The notes beneath the pieces were generated by a model, which worked only from the letters and a program-made list of their open reading frames with translations, did not search any database and was not told where the DNA came from. A program made the position numbers and the translations under genes. Source: a virus. Taken from it: DNA of 55,837 bases. The stretch lies in IMG/VR virus record IMGVR_UViG_3300035072_000033, positions 1 to 55,837 of that record; one strand, written 5' to 3'. This document shows, piece by piece, positions 6,824 through 15,455 of this stretch; position 1 is the first letter of the stretch, and each line of letters begins with the position of its first letter.

Positions 6824-8428
6824 TTAAGCCACGTTCTGCAACAGCAGCTTGTTGACTGGCACCGCAATCGTCGGCGCGAGATAATCGTAACCCAGCCCGC
6901 TCGAGTGCAGGCCGTCGGGATAAAGCGCGCTGTTCCCGATAGCCGCGTATGGCCCCATCGTCGGGTCCGAGCCTACGTCAGCCAGCGCATCCGCCACGCT
7001 CGCCCACCCGGCAGTTACCAGCGGATTGAATACCTGCCTATATGTATCTCCGCCGCCTATGTCGCGCGGTAGCATCGTGACCAGCACGATTTTGTAACCG
7101 GCGGCGCGAACAATGCCGCAAAGGGTTTGCAAATCCGCCCACACCTGCGCCTCTTGAGTTGGCGTGGCGGCGAGGGAGTTCGTGCCGAGCCAGACAACCG
7201 CGATGTTGGTCGCGCCCGCTCGATAGCTCTGGGCAAGCCACGCGGCGGTGTATGCCTGCGCGGAAACGCATGTCGCGCCAGGGACGCCCTGATTAATGAT
7301 GCGCATGGGGCGGGCGAGCAGCGGGGCCAGCTTTTGCGGCAAATTGTCGATCTGCGCCTTTTGGCCATACAAGATGCTGTCGCCTACGAGAACAAGATTC
7401 TCCCGGATTTGCGGCTTGATGTCGAAAGCACAGAACGTCGCGAGTTGAAGCGTGGTCAGTTGCGCCGTGGTCAGCGCGGAATTCCAGACGATGAAGCCCT
7501 GCCAAAGCGCCGCAGCCTGAAAAACCCCAATGCCGCCAAGATTGCTCTCGCCGATCAATCCGCCGGCGGATACGGCTGTCGTGGAGAACGCGGCCCCGGT
7601 TACTTGATCCGTATTCGTGAACGAAGTGTAGCCGGACGCGCCGCTAATCAATCCGGCGAGGCAAGTCCTGCCGCTGTATTGTGCTTGAGCGTTATAGACC
7701 GTGCCATCGGATTTCACGAAGGTGTAAGAGGGGATGGTCGGGACGCCAACGAATCTGATAGAGGTCAGCGTTCCATTGGACGAAAGGTCCCATTCCAATT
7801 GCCCGTCGCCACCTGGCATTCCGATACAGGCGACCGAGAAGTTTTCCCGTGTTACCGCGACCCCCGATGGCAGAACGAAGTATTGAACGGTGCCCGACGT
7901 TTGGTCCATGCTGATCGCGGGGCGACCGTCAAGGAAGTGCTTGCCGATGGTAGGCCGGTTCGCCGCCGTGGGCTGCGTGGCGTGGTTCGCAGTGCTGTAG
8001 TGGTCATACCAAGTCGCGGATACCAAAGACGTATTCGCCATGAACGCGGACGCGCTATCCCAGTCTATCCAACCGCTCGAAAGAAACCCCACGTCAAGGT
8101 TAGCGCCGTCCGAAGCGCGCACGATATTAACGCAAGGTCCGCTGTAAGAATTAACAAGCTTCTTTATGCCGTATGCGCAAAGAACGGCCACACCAACGGC
8201 GTCGACGACCGGAGCGGAATTATTATAGAGCGTTTGCCACGCGGCGGCGCCCGCCGTATTACGGACGCATTTCCAGACATTCCCGCCGAACTGCCAATAA
8301 TCGTTTACGAGATACCCGGCGTTCACGTCGTCGTTATTATCCGGGGCGCGTTGATCGACTGTCTTTTGAGCAAGACGCAGGGCGGCCGCTTGGCCAAGGC
8401 TAAATGGAGGAGCTATCGGGCTAAGCAT
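6824..8428 (-). CDS. Tail fibre/spike with C-terminal SGNH (GDSL) esterase domain
   Basis: 534 residues. The N-terminus has a short helical attachment region and a small carbohydrate-binding-like unit. Residues about 100-320 look like a concanavalin/LamG-type beta-sandwich. The last ~200 residues form an SGNH hydrolase: Val-Gly-Asp-Ser-Ile (block I, nucleophile Ser) near 345-350, Gly-Thr-Asn-Ser (block III) near 415, and Asp-Gly-Leu-His-Ser (block V, Asp/His) near 507-511. Such domains deacetylate surface polysaccharides, so this is probably the receptor-modifying spike. It is last of the fibre genes, just before lysis. Confidence 0.8.
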   Translation of the reverse strand: MLSPIAPPFSLGQAAALRLAQKTVDQRAPDNNDDVNAGYLVNDYWQFGGNVWKCVRNTAGAAAWQTLYNNSAPVVDAVGVAVLCAYGIKKLVNSYSGPCVNIVRASDGANLDVGFLSSGWIDWDSASAFMANTSLVSATWYDHYSTANHATQPTAANRPTIGKHFLDGRPAISMDQTSGTVQYFVLPSGVAVTRENFSVACIGMPGGDGQLEWDLSSNGTLTSIRFVGVPTIPSYTFVKSDGTVYNAQAQYSGRTCLAGLISGASGYTSFTNTDQVTGAAFSTTAVSAGGLIGESNLGGIGVFQAAALWQGFIVWNSALTTAQLTTLQLATFCAFDIKPQIRENLVLVGDSILYGQKAQIDNLPQKLAPLLARPMRIINQGVPGATCVSAQAYTAAWLAQSYRAGATNIAVVWLGTNSLAATPTQEAQVWADLQTLCGIVRAAGYKIVLVTMLPRDIGGGDTYRQVFNPLVTAGWASVADALADVGSDPTMGPYAAIGNSALYPDGLHSSGLGYDYLAPTIAVPVNKLLLQNVA

Positions 8429-8438
8429 CGGCGCATCC

Positions 8439-9092
8439 TCACTTGTAAAACGCGAGATTGACGGTCGCGGCGGCGCCGGACTGCGACACGAGCTGAATTG
8501 CGGAAAGCGAGCCGACGTAAGGCCACGCGACGCCGGCGGAAATCCTCACGCCCACGCTATTGGTCGGGGCCGTGCCGTCGTCGCGATAGCGAATGTCGGC
8601 GCCCCCGATTTCAGGCTCGATGTAAACCAAGGTCGCGCCGGCCGGGATTGAGGCCCCAATCGCCGTCGCCAAGGTTTCCGCCGTCGTCACGCTGACCTGG
8701 TAAACCCCAAGGGGCGTGCGGACGCCATCGACCGTTGACAGCGGAGTAGCGGCCGAACCCGCGAGGCCGTTGGTCACCTGCAGGGTCGCCCCGGCGGATT
8801 GGATCGCCCGCGCCCATACCTGCGAGGTCGTGTTGAATACCCGCGGCTGCGTCGCCGGTTGCGACAGATCGAGCGGCTCGCCGAGCGCGCTGGCCGACGG
8901 CTGCGCGTCGGCGACGATCAGATAGACGCCGGCGACGCTGTTCAGGCTGACCTGCAACGGCCCCGAGCCCAACGAGATATAGGCGCCGTTGGTCGGCGAA
9001 TATTGCGTGGTGTAGGTCGTCGCCAGCGCCGGGCCGATCGCCGCGAGGGCGAGCGCCAGCGCCGCGACGGCGAGCCGCGTCAAGAAGTTCAT
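8439..9092 (-). CDS. Exported or virion beta-rich hypothetical protein
   Basis: 217 residues. GGGGA lies seven bases before the ATG. The first ~24 residues form a textbook Sec signal peptide ending Ala-Leu-Ala. The mature part is beta-rich, with Ser/Thr/Gly/Ala repeats, like head-fibre or decoration proteins, and has no enzyme motif. A signal peptide on a gene between two fibre genes is unusual. A similar combination occurs at 31947-32669. Confidence 0.55.
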   Translation of the reverse strand: MNFLTRLAVAALALALAAIGPALATTYTTQYSPTNGAYISLGSGPLQVSLNSVAGVYLIVADAQPSASALGEPLDLSQPATQPRVFNTTSQVWARAIQSAGATLQVTNGLAGSAATPLSTVDGVRTPLGVYQVSVTTAETLATAIGASIPAGATLVYIEPEIGGADIRYRDDGTAPTNSVGVRISAGVAWPYVGSLSAIQLVSQSGAAATVNLAFYK

Positions 9093-9108
9093 ATCGGGTC
9101 CCCGAGGT

Positions 9109-9531
9109 TTAAGGAATGGTCACCGGCTGCGCCGGCCAGCTGGTCGAGCCGGTCTGCTCGTCGACGACGACGGCGGAGGCGAATTTGCCGATCGCTTCGG
9201 CGAAGCTCTGGAACTGGGCGACGGTGAAGGTGTGGAACGCGCCGGATGCGTCGGGCCACGCCAGCGAGGCCGTTCCGTTGAGGAACTCGCCGGTCGCCAG
9301 GATGGAGGCGACCTCCGATGTCAGGTCGTCCTGAACGGGCGGCGTGATCGAATATGTCCCATTCAGCGCCGGCGCGCCGGTCGAGACGATTTGCAGCGTC
9401 GTCGGGGGCCGCGCGGCGGCCAGCGCCGCTTGCCAGGCGGCGACTTGCCCCGATGTGGCGGCGCTGTCGCCAACGCGCATGTCGCCCGCGTAGATCGAAC
9501 CGTCGACGGCGCTGATCCAATAGCTCGCCAT
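9109..9531 (-). CDS. Tail-fibre-associated protein (DUF4376-like)
   Basis: 140 residues. The start at 9531 overlaps the stop of the fibre gene (ATGA); the longer frame upstream is the shadow of that gene. Residues about 65-130 resemble the DUF4376-type C-terminus of phage fibre proteins: an Ala-rich helix, Leu-Asn-Gly-Thr-Tyr, then a Phe-Xaa-Xaa-Gly...Trp-Pro-Asp element and a helix with Phe-Ala-Glu-Ala-Ile. Likely part of, or chaperone to, the distal fibre. Confidence 0.55.
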   Translation of the reverse strand: MASYWISAVDGSIYAGDMRVGDSAATSGQVAAWQAALAAARPPTTLQIVSTGAPALNGTYSITPPVQDDLTSEVASILATGEFLNGTASLAWPDASGAFHTFTVAQFQSFAEAIGKFASAVVVDEQTGSTSWPAQPVTIP

Positions 9532-11051
9532 CACCAGCCCCGCGCCGCCTTGAGACGATAGGCCCATTGCGACGTGGTGAGCGCTATGGTGCTGGCGCCG
9601 TATTTGTCTAGCATCGAATAGTTTTGCCCGGTCGTCGTCGCCCAATTGGCGCTGTTGCGATCGACGGCGACAATTGCCTGCGGATAACTGATTGTATTTC
9701 CCCGCAACGGCATGACGTCGCCTACGGAATAGCCATTATTCGCCGTCAGGCATTGGATGTAGATTTCGGCCTCGTCAGGGACGAGGCCCAGATTATGATT
9801 GAAATTCGTCGGGGTTCCCGATGGCGTCGGCAGCGTCGCGTTCCACGGCCCCTCGTAAATTCCATTGTATGCATAGGCCTTGGCGCTGGTCACCGTCGAC
9901 GGGCCGGTGACGCATTCGCCGACGAACACCAGCGGCGTGGCCGGCGCGATCGAGCCATTGCCCATGTAGCCGGTCATCTGGGAAATATTGAAGGTGAATT
10001 GCCCGTTCGTCGTGCTCGGCGTCCCGCCCCATTGATAGATCGGCTGGTGCGAGGTGAAGCCCTTCGCACCGGTGCTGGCGTTGACATAGAAATAGAGCGT
10101 CGAATTGGCGGTGAGGCTCGACCAGGAAAGATTCGACGTCGAGCCGAAGCCGTAATCCGTTGGCCCTTGCGACGTGAAGCCTTGCGCCGCCGTGGCGACG
10201 AACGGGGCCGAGGACGAGACGTTCTGCGTCGTCAGCGCGAGCGAGCCGAATGTCGCCGGGAACAGCGTCGGCAGGCCGTTGGCGTCGACCGGGCCGGCGG
10301 CAACGGTCTGGCGCACCACGAATTGCGGAGGCACCGTCACCGGCGCCGGCGTGCCGGACAGGTCGCCATAGGCTCCCGACGCCGCGACCATCGCGAGCCC
10401 CAAGGCCGCGCGCTGCGCCGCCGCGCTTGCCCCGATGAGCAATGCGCGGCCAAAAGCAGTGGCGTCGGCGATGTCGCTCGAATTTACGGTCTTGCCGCGC
10501 AGCTTGTTCCAGACGCCATTATAGAAATAGGCGAAGTCGCCGACGTTCCAGCTTGTTATGCCGTCGAGCGCGGTCGTTCCGGCCGTCGACACCACGTAGA
10601 GATAACCGGCCGTTCCCGTTCCGGAGGCCAGCGCCGGGGAATTGGTGTTGGCGTTCCATGTCCCGAGCGGCAGCATCGCGCCGACGGCGGCCAGCGCCAG
10701 CGCCGTCCATTTGGTCGGGTCGAACGAGCCGCCGCTGGTGTGGGACGTCGTGCAGACATAGGTCGTGCCGCTATAGATCACCAGCGACGCGGGCGCGGTG
10801 GCGCTATAGGCCGTCGACGCCGCCCAAGCCAAGACTCCGGCCCACGGCGACGCCAGCAGTTGCGCCCAGTCGGGTCCGACGCCCGGCGTCGCCGAGGTCT
10901 GCGTGGTCGCGAACCACAGCGCGCCGCCATAGCTCGCGACCGAACCCTTGGCGTAATCGCCGGCGGTCCATGCGCCGCCCGAGACCGGATGCAACCCCCA
11001 GGCGTCGAGATTGGCCGAGTCGGTGATGTCGACGACGATTTGCGTGGGCAT
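9531..11051 (-). CDS. Tail fibre protein
   Basis: 506 residues. The N-terminal ~110 contain two carbohydrate-binding-like units with the pattern Trp-...-Gly-Asp-Tyr-...-Val-...-Tyr-Gly-Gly-...-Trp, as found in chitin-binding modules fused to phage fibres. The middle is Ala/Ser/Thr-rich beta structure. The end has aromatic strands and a Trp-Gly-Gly element. It overlaps the next gene by ATGA. It probably binds host surface sugars or acts as a fibre shaft. Confidence 0.7.
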   Translation of the reverse strand: MPTQIVVDITDSANLDAWGLHPVSGGAWTAGDYAKGSVASYGGALWFATTQTSATPGVGPDWAQLLASPWAGVLAWAASTAYSATAPASLVIYSGTTYVCTTSHTSGGSFDPTKWTALALAAVGAMLPLGTWNANTNSPALASGTGTAGYLYVVSTAGTTALDGITSWNVGDFAYFYNGVWNKLRGKTVNSSDIADATAFGRALLIGASAAAQRAALGLAMVAASGAYGDLSGTPAPVTVPPQFVVRQTVAAGPVDANGLPTLFPATFGSLALTTQNVSSSAPFVATAAQGFTSQGPTDYGFGSTSNLSWSSLTANSTLYFYVNASTGAKGFTSHQPIYQWGGTPSTTNGQFTFNISQMTGYMGNGSIAPATPLVFVGECVTGPSTVTSAKAYAYNGIYEGPWNATLPTPSGTPTNFNHNLGLVPDEAEIYIQCLTANNGYSVGDVMPLRGNTISYPQAIVAVDRNSANWATTTGQNYSMLDKYGASTIALTTSQWAYRLKAARGW

Positions 11052-11065
11052 TCAGCCGCCTCGGT

Positions 11066-11995
11066 TCAGGAAATTCTGGTTAAGAAAATCTGCAAGCAAG
11101 TCCAGTTCGGGCGATTGACAAACCAACCGGAGATTTTCCAGTCTCCGGTCAATGACCCGAACCATGATTGATATGACGTGGCCTCGCCGTAATTATTGCC
11201 GCCGAGGTCGTAGCCGGATTCGTTTTGCATGTATTGCGTGCTGTCGCCCGAAAACGGCACGGTTCCACTCATGATTTGGGCGGCGGTGACGACCTGACCT
11301 ATCGTCAGGCCGACCGGATTGCTCAGATGATAAGCTGTGCTCCCGGTCAAGCCGACCATTATGCAAATCCATTGGCCGACGTCGGTGCCGGGCCCTCCCT
11401 GGCCAATCGCCGCCAATGGCGCGCCAGGCGACCCGTCGCCGGAGATCGTCACGCCGTCGGAGACGACGCGCGTGGTCGGCAACGCCAGACGAAACGCGGT
11501 TCCGTCGAAAACGGCGGCGTTGAGCTTGCCGGCCGCCGCGTCACCATTCTGAAGCGGCGTGCCGTCCGGCCGCGTGAGGTTCTTGGTGACATTGCCGCTC
11601 GGCGTCAGATTGATGGTCAGCGACGAGGGGCCGGTGACCGGATTCAATGGGAGGAAAAAGATCGTGAAGCCGACGCCGACGCCGGCGCAGGTTGGCGAAG
11701 GCGTCAGAATATAGGCGTTGGCGAGGCCGGAATCGACGCCGTAATGCACCAGCGAGGCGTCGGACGGCGCGCCGCTCGGCGTCGGGATCAGCGTGAGAAT
11801 CGCCTGATAAAGCTGATTGAGTTGCGCCCCGTCGGGCGTGAGCCCCGCGCCGGTGATGACCGCGAGGAGTTCCGCCTGCACGTTATTGAAAAACGCCGCC
11901 GGCGGCACCGAGCCGTCGACGCCGGCGGCGGCGTTCATGTCGACAAAGGGCGCGGCCGGATTCGAGGGCTGATCGAATGGTTGAAGATATTTCAC
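11066..11995 (-). CDS. Proximal tail fibre / collar-type protein
   Basis: 309 residues from a GTG at 11995 with TGGAG seven bases upstream; the open frame extends much further but only as a low-complexity Arg-rich shadow of the neighbours. The N-terminal Lys-Tyr-Leu-Gln-Pro-Phe-Asp-Gln and Gly-Ser-Val-Pro-Pro-Ala-Ala-Phe are typical of phage tail-fibre attachment domains. The rest is beta-rich with Gly-Asp-Gly-Ser-Pro-Gly repeats. Lies between the tail-tip genes and the main fibre. Confidence 0.65.
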   Translation of the reverse strand: MKYLQPFDQPSNPAAPFVDMNAAAGVDGSVPPAAFFNNVQAELLAVITGAGLTPDGAQLNQLYQAILTLIPTPSGAPSDASLVHYGVDSGLANAYILTPSPTCAGVGVGFTIFFLPLNPVTGPSSLTINLTPSGNVTKNLTRPDGTPLQNGDAAAGKLNAAVFDGTAFRLALPTTRVVSDGVTISGDGSPGAPLAAIGQGGPGTDVGQWICIMVGLTGSTAYHLSNPVGLTIGQVVTAAQIMSGTVPFSGDSTQYMQNESGYDLGGNNYGEATSYQSWFGSLTGDWKISGWFVNRPNWTCLQIFLTRIS

Positions 11996-12018
11996 GGGGC
12001 GGCTCCAGGATCGTCGGA

Positions 12019-12381
12019 TCAGGTGTAGGAAATCGCCAGCGTCTGGCCGGAGCCGGGGACCAGCACGATCCCGACCGCGTGCGGCCAGTCGAAGCTGTAA
12101 ACGCCGACGGTGTTGGGGATCACGCCGACCTGGTTCGCCGTCGCCGCCGCGCCCGTCGTCGCGCAATCGTTGAGCGTGCCCACCGCCGAACCGGCGACGA
12201 TCACCGAGACCTTGTAGGCGCGGCCTGGCGCGGCCTTGACCAGCGTCGCGGCGGTGATGTCGAGATGCGAATATTGGCCCGCTTCGCTCTGCACCCGGCT
12301 CATGTTGACGCCGCTCGGGTCGAGGAAGGTGGCGAGCGATTGAAGCAGGCCCGCCGCGTCGAGGATCTGAAGAGCCGCCAT
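12019..12381 (-). CDS. Small tail-tip or fibre-junction protein
   Basis: 120 residues. A short N-terminal helix is followed by alternating Thr/Val/Ala strands compatible with an immunoglobulin-like or jelly-roll fold. It sits between the gp48-like gene and the fibre attachment protein, 3 bp after the former. It resembles small beta-sandwich virion proteins; no firm family name. Confidence 0.5.
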   Translation of the reverse strand: MAALQILDAAGLLQSLATFLDPSGVNMSRVQSEAGQYSHLDITAATLVKAAPGRAYKVSVIVAGSAVGTLNDCATTGAAATANQVGVIPNTVGVYSFDWPHAVGIVLVPGSGQTLAISYT

Positions 12382-12384
12382 GGA

Positions 12385-13158
12385 TCACCCGAGCGAGAGA
12401 GGGACAATGTTGCCGGAATAGGCCGACCGCGAGAAATTCGCGCCGCCGGTGTAGCGATAACGGAAGACGATCTGCGTGTGCGCCGGCTTCCATTTGTCGA
12501 GCATGCATTCAAGGTCGAGATGGCGGCCGAAGGCGCCGAGCGGCGTCAGGCCGCATCGCCCCTGGCCGCAGCGAAAATAGCTGACGGTCGGCGTCGTGAT
12601 ATTGACGCGCCAGAAAACCTCGTTGATCGCCAGCCCGATCCCGTCCTTGCCGCAGCGCCCGACGCCGCAGCGAAACGGGATATATTCGTCGACGGTGATC
12701 GAATAGCCGAGCGACGCCGCGAGGCAGGTGAAATAGGCGATCGACTGGCCGCCCTGGTCCATGATCTTGGAGCGCAGAATGATCTTGCGCTGGGCGACCG
12801 GGAAGGTCTCGAAGGCGGTGCAGGGATCCGGCAGGCCCCATTCGGCCTCCCAATCCTCCAGCGCGTCATTGTCGGGGTCTTCCGGCCCCGACAGCGTGCA
12901 AGCGGTCGAGGCCAGCGCCAGCTTCCACAGCTTGCCATAGAGCCACGCCACCGGCGTCGCGACGGCCGTCCAGAAGCGATGCTGGAAGCTGTTGTCGTCG
13001 GCGTCCTGCGTTTCGTCGGTGCGCCAGGCCGGTCCGCGCGGCGTCTGGGCGATGATCGACGGCAGCAGCTGCCCAGCGGTCGGCGCGGTCAGCGCGTCGG
13101 CGAACGGCCGCGGCGGCGCCGGCGGCGGCGCGCAAACGATGGGCGCGGGAAAGGTCAT
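12385..13158 (-). CDS. Tail protein, Mu gp48 / YmfQ family (DUF2313)
   Basis: 257 residues. The order of elements matches the family: Pro-rich start, Leu-Leu-Pro...Gly-Pro-Ala-Trp, a Leu-Asp/Glu-Trp-Glu block near 110, and a C-terminus ending Lys-Pro-Ala-His-Thr-Gln-Ile-Val-Phe. Two Phe-Arg-Cys-Gly-Xaa-Gly-Arg-Cys-Gly units lie near 162-170 and 197-205. It links baseplate to fibres. It is coupled to gp47 by an ATGA overlap, as in Mu. Confidence 0.85.
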   Translation of the reverse strand: MTFPAPIVCAPPPAPPRPFADALTAPTAGQLLPSIIAQTPRGPAWRTDETQDADDNSFQHRFWTAVATPVAWLYGKLWKLALASTACTLSGPEDPDNDALEDWEAEWGLPDPCTAFETFPVAQRKIILRSKIMDQGGQSIAYFTCLAASLGYSITVDEYIPFRCGVGRCGKDGIGLAINEVFWRVNITTPTVSYFRCGQGRCGLTPLGAFGRHLDLECMLDKWKPAHTQIVFRYRYTGGANFSRSAYSGNIVPLSLG

Positions 13159-14264
13159 GAGCCGAAGTCGATATTGCCGAGGATCGGCAGTTGACCCGGC
13201 GTGAAGGCGACTTCAGTTCCCTGCGGCTGCACCAGGTCGGAGCGCACATAGCCCGTGCTGCGCGCGATGGCCTCACCAATCCATTGAGTGGGCAGCGTGA
13301 AGGCGTTCGACGCGGTGACGACGGGGCAGCGCTCGAATATCATCGCCGTGAGATTCTTGGTGATCGAGGCGCGCAGCGTCGGCGAATCGTTTTGCAGATT
13401 GGAGATCTGGACGTTGACCGGCGTCGGCCGCGCGGCGGCGAGATAGACGCGCGAGGTCACCGGCCGCAACGGATCGATATATTGCGCGACGGCGAGCAGA
13501 TCGAACGCCGTCGGCACGCCATTGACGCGGGTGTCGTCGAACAGCGGATAAATGGTCAGCGGGACCGCCGCCTGCGTCGGCTCGGTGACCAGAAACGGCG
13601 AGACGAAGCAACGGGTGACGCCGGGGACTTCCAGCGCCCACTGTTCATAATCCGAGGCCGAGCCGCCATGCGGCGGAGCCTGCTTGCGCAGTAGCACGCG
13701 GGCGCGCAGCTCGTCGTCGGTCTCGACATCGGCGCCGCCGCCCATTCCCTGCGGCCCGACCGTCCCCGCGCCCGGCATCGACGGGTAAAGCGAATTGGCC
13801 GCGAACACGACCGGCGTGTTCGGCAGCTGATTGGTGATCGCGCCATTGGTCGTCGCCTGCGCTTGCACCGTGCAATTGCCATTGCCGTCGGGAACGGCCG
13901 TCGCGAGGAAGGCGTAGATGACGCCGTTCGGCGCGGTGAAATTGTAACCGGCCGGGATGGTGGCGAAAGGCGCGGTTTGCTGGAACGAAACATAGCCGAT
14001 CGCCGGCGCCGACGGCTTGCGCGCCAGGCCGAGTTCGAACGCATGGCGATATTCGAGATGATAGCCGTCGGCGCTTGATGCGAACAGCTGGCGGTAGAGG
14101 TAATTGACCCGCTCGTAGACCGATTCGATGATCAGCGAGAAGGCGCGGCCGACCACCGAAAGATTGTTCGGCTCTATCCAGGCGTCGGTGCCCGGCAAAT
14201 AGGCGCGCATCGCGTTGCGGGTGCGCGTCCAGATGTCGAGCAGGCTCGGCGTTGTGAATGCCAT
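13155..14264 (-). CDS. Baseplate J-like wedge protein (Mu gp47)
   Basis: 369 residues, close to the family length. N-terminal helices (Thr-Arg...Ala-Glu/Ser-Leu-Ile-Ile-Glu-Ser-Val-Tyr-Glu-Arg) are followed by a beta domain with Gly-Tyr-Val-Ser-Phe and Ile-Pro-Ala-Gly, a Glu-Thr-Asp-Asp-Glu-Leu-Arg-Ala-Arg motif near 178-186 typical of baseplate J proteins, and a C-terminal mixed domain. It forms the wedges of the contractile-tail baseplate. Confidence 0.92.
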   Translation of the reverse strand: MAFTTPSLLDIWTRTRNAMRAYLPGTDAWIEPNNLSVVGRAFSLIIESVYERVNYLYRQLFASSADGYHLEYRHAFELGLARKPSAPAIGYVSFQQTAPFATIPAGYNFTAPNGVIYAFLATAVPDGNGNCTVQAQATTNGAITNQLPNTPVVFAANSLYPSMPGAGTVGPQGMGGGADVETDDELRARVLLRKQAPPHGGSASDYEQWALEVPGVTRCFVSPFLVTEPTQAAVPLTIYPLFDDTRVNGVPTAFDLLAVAQYIDPLRPVTSRVYLAAARPTPVNVQISNLQNDSPTLRASITKNLTAMIFERCPVVTASNAFTLPTQWIGEAIARSTGYVRSDLVQPQGTEVAFTPGQLPILGNIDFGS

Positions 14265-14328
14265 TTATGTCGGGCTCCGCCGTCGCCGATGCGAGATTCT
14301 GTGCTTATCCGGTTTAGACGCACAGCCG

Positions 14329-14766
14329 CTATTCCTTGCCCTCGACATGATCGGCAATTCGGTCACGCGCCTTGGAGAGCAAAGTAACGGCATCGGTCAA
14401 CGCAGGACTGGCACCTGCCTTTTCGACGGCATACATCGCTTCACGGGTTGCTAATTCGGCTGCCGTCAACCAATTCGTGTCGATGCGCGTTGGGATGCCG
14501 TCAAGGCGTTTGGCTGGGCGCACACCACCGTCTTTCTTCCAAGCATCAAGCGCGACGTAGTTGGGATCAGCCGCGCTATCGGCGGCCAGTTTTTCCTTTT
14601 TCCAATCTCGGAACGGACAATATTTGTGCGTGCAAAAGTGCGCGAGCATCATTTCCGATGCTCCTTCCTCGCCCAAGCCGCACTTCGGGCATTTCGTGAG
14701 TTTGCCTACATCCACGGTCTTGCAAAAATCACGAACCCGATCATCGTCTTGTTCAGTCCAAGCCAT
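14329..14766 (-). CDS. Zinc-ribbon-like hypothetical protein inserted in the tail cluster
   Basis: 145 residues from the ATG at 14766, with AGAGGC upstream; the longer frame is a gp46 shadow. Cysteines at 26, 29, 45 and 50 with His43 and His47 suggest a zinc ribbon. The C-terminal half is helical and charged. It interrupts the otherwise Mu-like gp46-gp47 order, is not coupled to either neighbour, and has lower-GC codons, so it looks like a later insertion (moron). Confidence 0.6.
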   Translation of the reverse strand: MAWTEQDDDRVRDFCKTVDVGKLTKCPKCGLGEEGASEMMLAHFCTHKYCPFRDWKKEKLAADSAADPNYVALDAWKKDGGVRPAKRLDGIPTRIDTNWLTAAELATREAMYAVEKAGASPALTDAVTLLSKARDRIADHVEGKE

Positions 14767-14786
14767 GTCTAGCCTCTTTGTAAGGG

Positions 14787-15455
14787 TCAAGGCGCGAGCG
14801 GAAACAGCACGCCGTTCGACGCCTGCCACATCAGCGAGAAATTCAGCGAGGCGACGAGCGTCCCGTCCTGCTCGTAGGCCTTGACGCGCAATCGCAACTG
14901 GCCCTCGGCCAGCGCCGCCGTCGCCGATATATCGAACGCCGCCACGGCGCCCTGGTCGATCAGCGTCTGCAGCGCCTCTTGCGCGTAAATCTCGGCGAGC
15001 TGCTCGACTTCGGGGGTCAGGATGCTGCGGCGCAGCAGCCACAGCCGCGAGCCGAGCGGCGCGATCGTCGGGTCGATGCCATCGCCGGCCCAGCCGCGCG
15101 GATCGCCGGAGCCATCGGGGATAAAGTCGTTGGCTTCGGCGCGCCGGTCCGACATCAGGCACAGCAGGATCGCCGTCTGCAGCGGCGCGCGCGCGCGAAA
15201 GCCGCCCGACAGCATCGAGCCGTTGATGACTTGCGTCGGGGTTGGCTCGGTCTCGGCCGCCCATTGCGCCGCCCAAGGCGCGTTCCACGCCTGGAACGGC
15301 GGCGCGGCCCAGGCGTTGCCGAAGGGCGGCTCGCCAACATAGGCGCCCGGCGTCAGATCCGGGGCCCAGTCGCCGACGAAGCCGTCCCAGGTCGTGTCCC
15401 ACAAGAGGTTTGGGGCGTTGACCGTCTGCGACAGGACCTCGAGGACCGTGCTCAT
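14787..15455 (-). CDS. Baseplate protein, Mu gp46 family, with Trp-rich insertion
   Basis: 222 residues. The family signature is clear: Leu-Gln-Thr-Ala-Ile-Leu-Leu-Cys-Leu near 90-98, then Ser-Asp-Arg-Arg-Ala, Arg-Gly-Trp-Ala-Gly-Asp near 118-123, Gly-Ser-Arg-Leu-Trp-Leu-Leu near 133-139, and a C-terminal strand-helix domain. Between Gly-Asp-Trp (28-30) and the 90s lies an unusual ~55-residue insertion rich in Trp, Ala and Pro that recurs in the protein at 23732-24841. Coupled to gp45 by ATGA. Confidence 0.85.
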   Translation of the reverse strand: MSTVLEVLSQTVNAPNLLWDTTWDGFVGDWAPDLTPGAYVGEPPFGNAWAAPPFQAWNAPWAAQWAAETEPTPTQVINGSMLSGGFRARAPLQTAILLCLMSDRRAEANDFIPDGSGDPRGWAGDGIDPTIAPLGSRLWLLRRSILTPEVEQLAEIYAQEALQTLIDQGAVAAFDISATAALAEGQLRLRVKAYEQDGTLVASLNFSLMWQASNGVLFPLAP

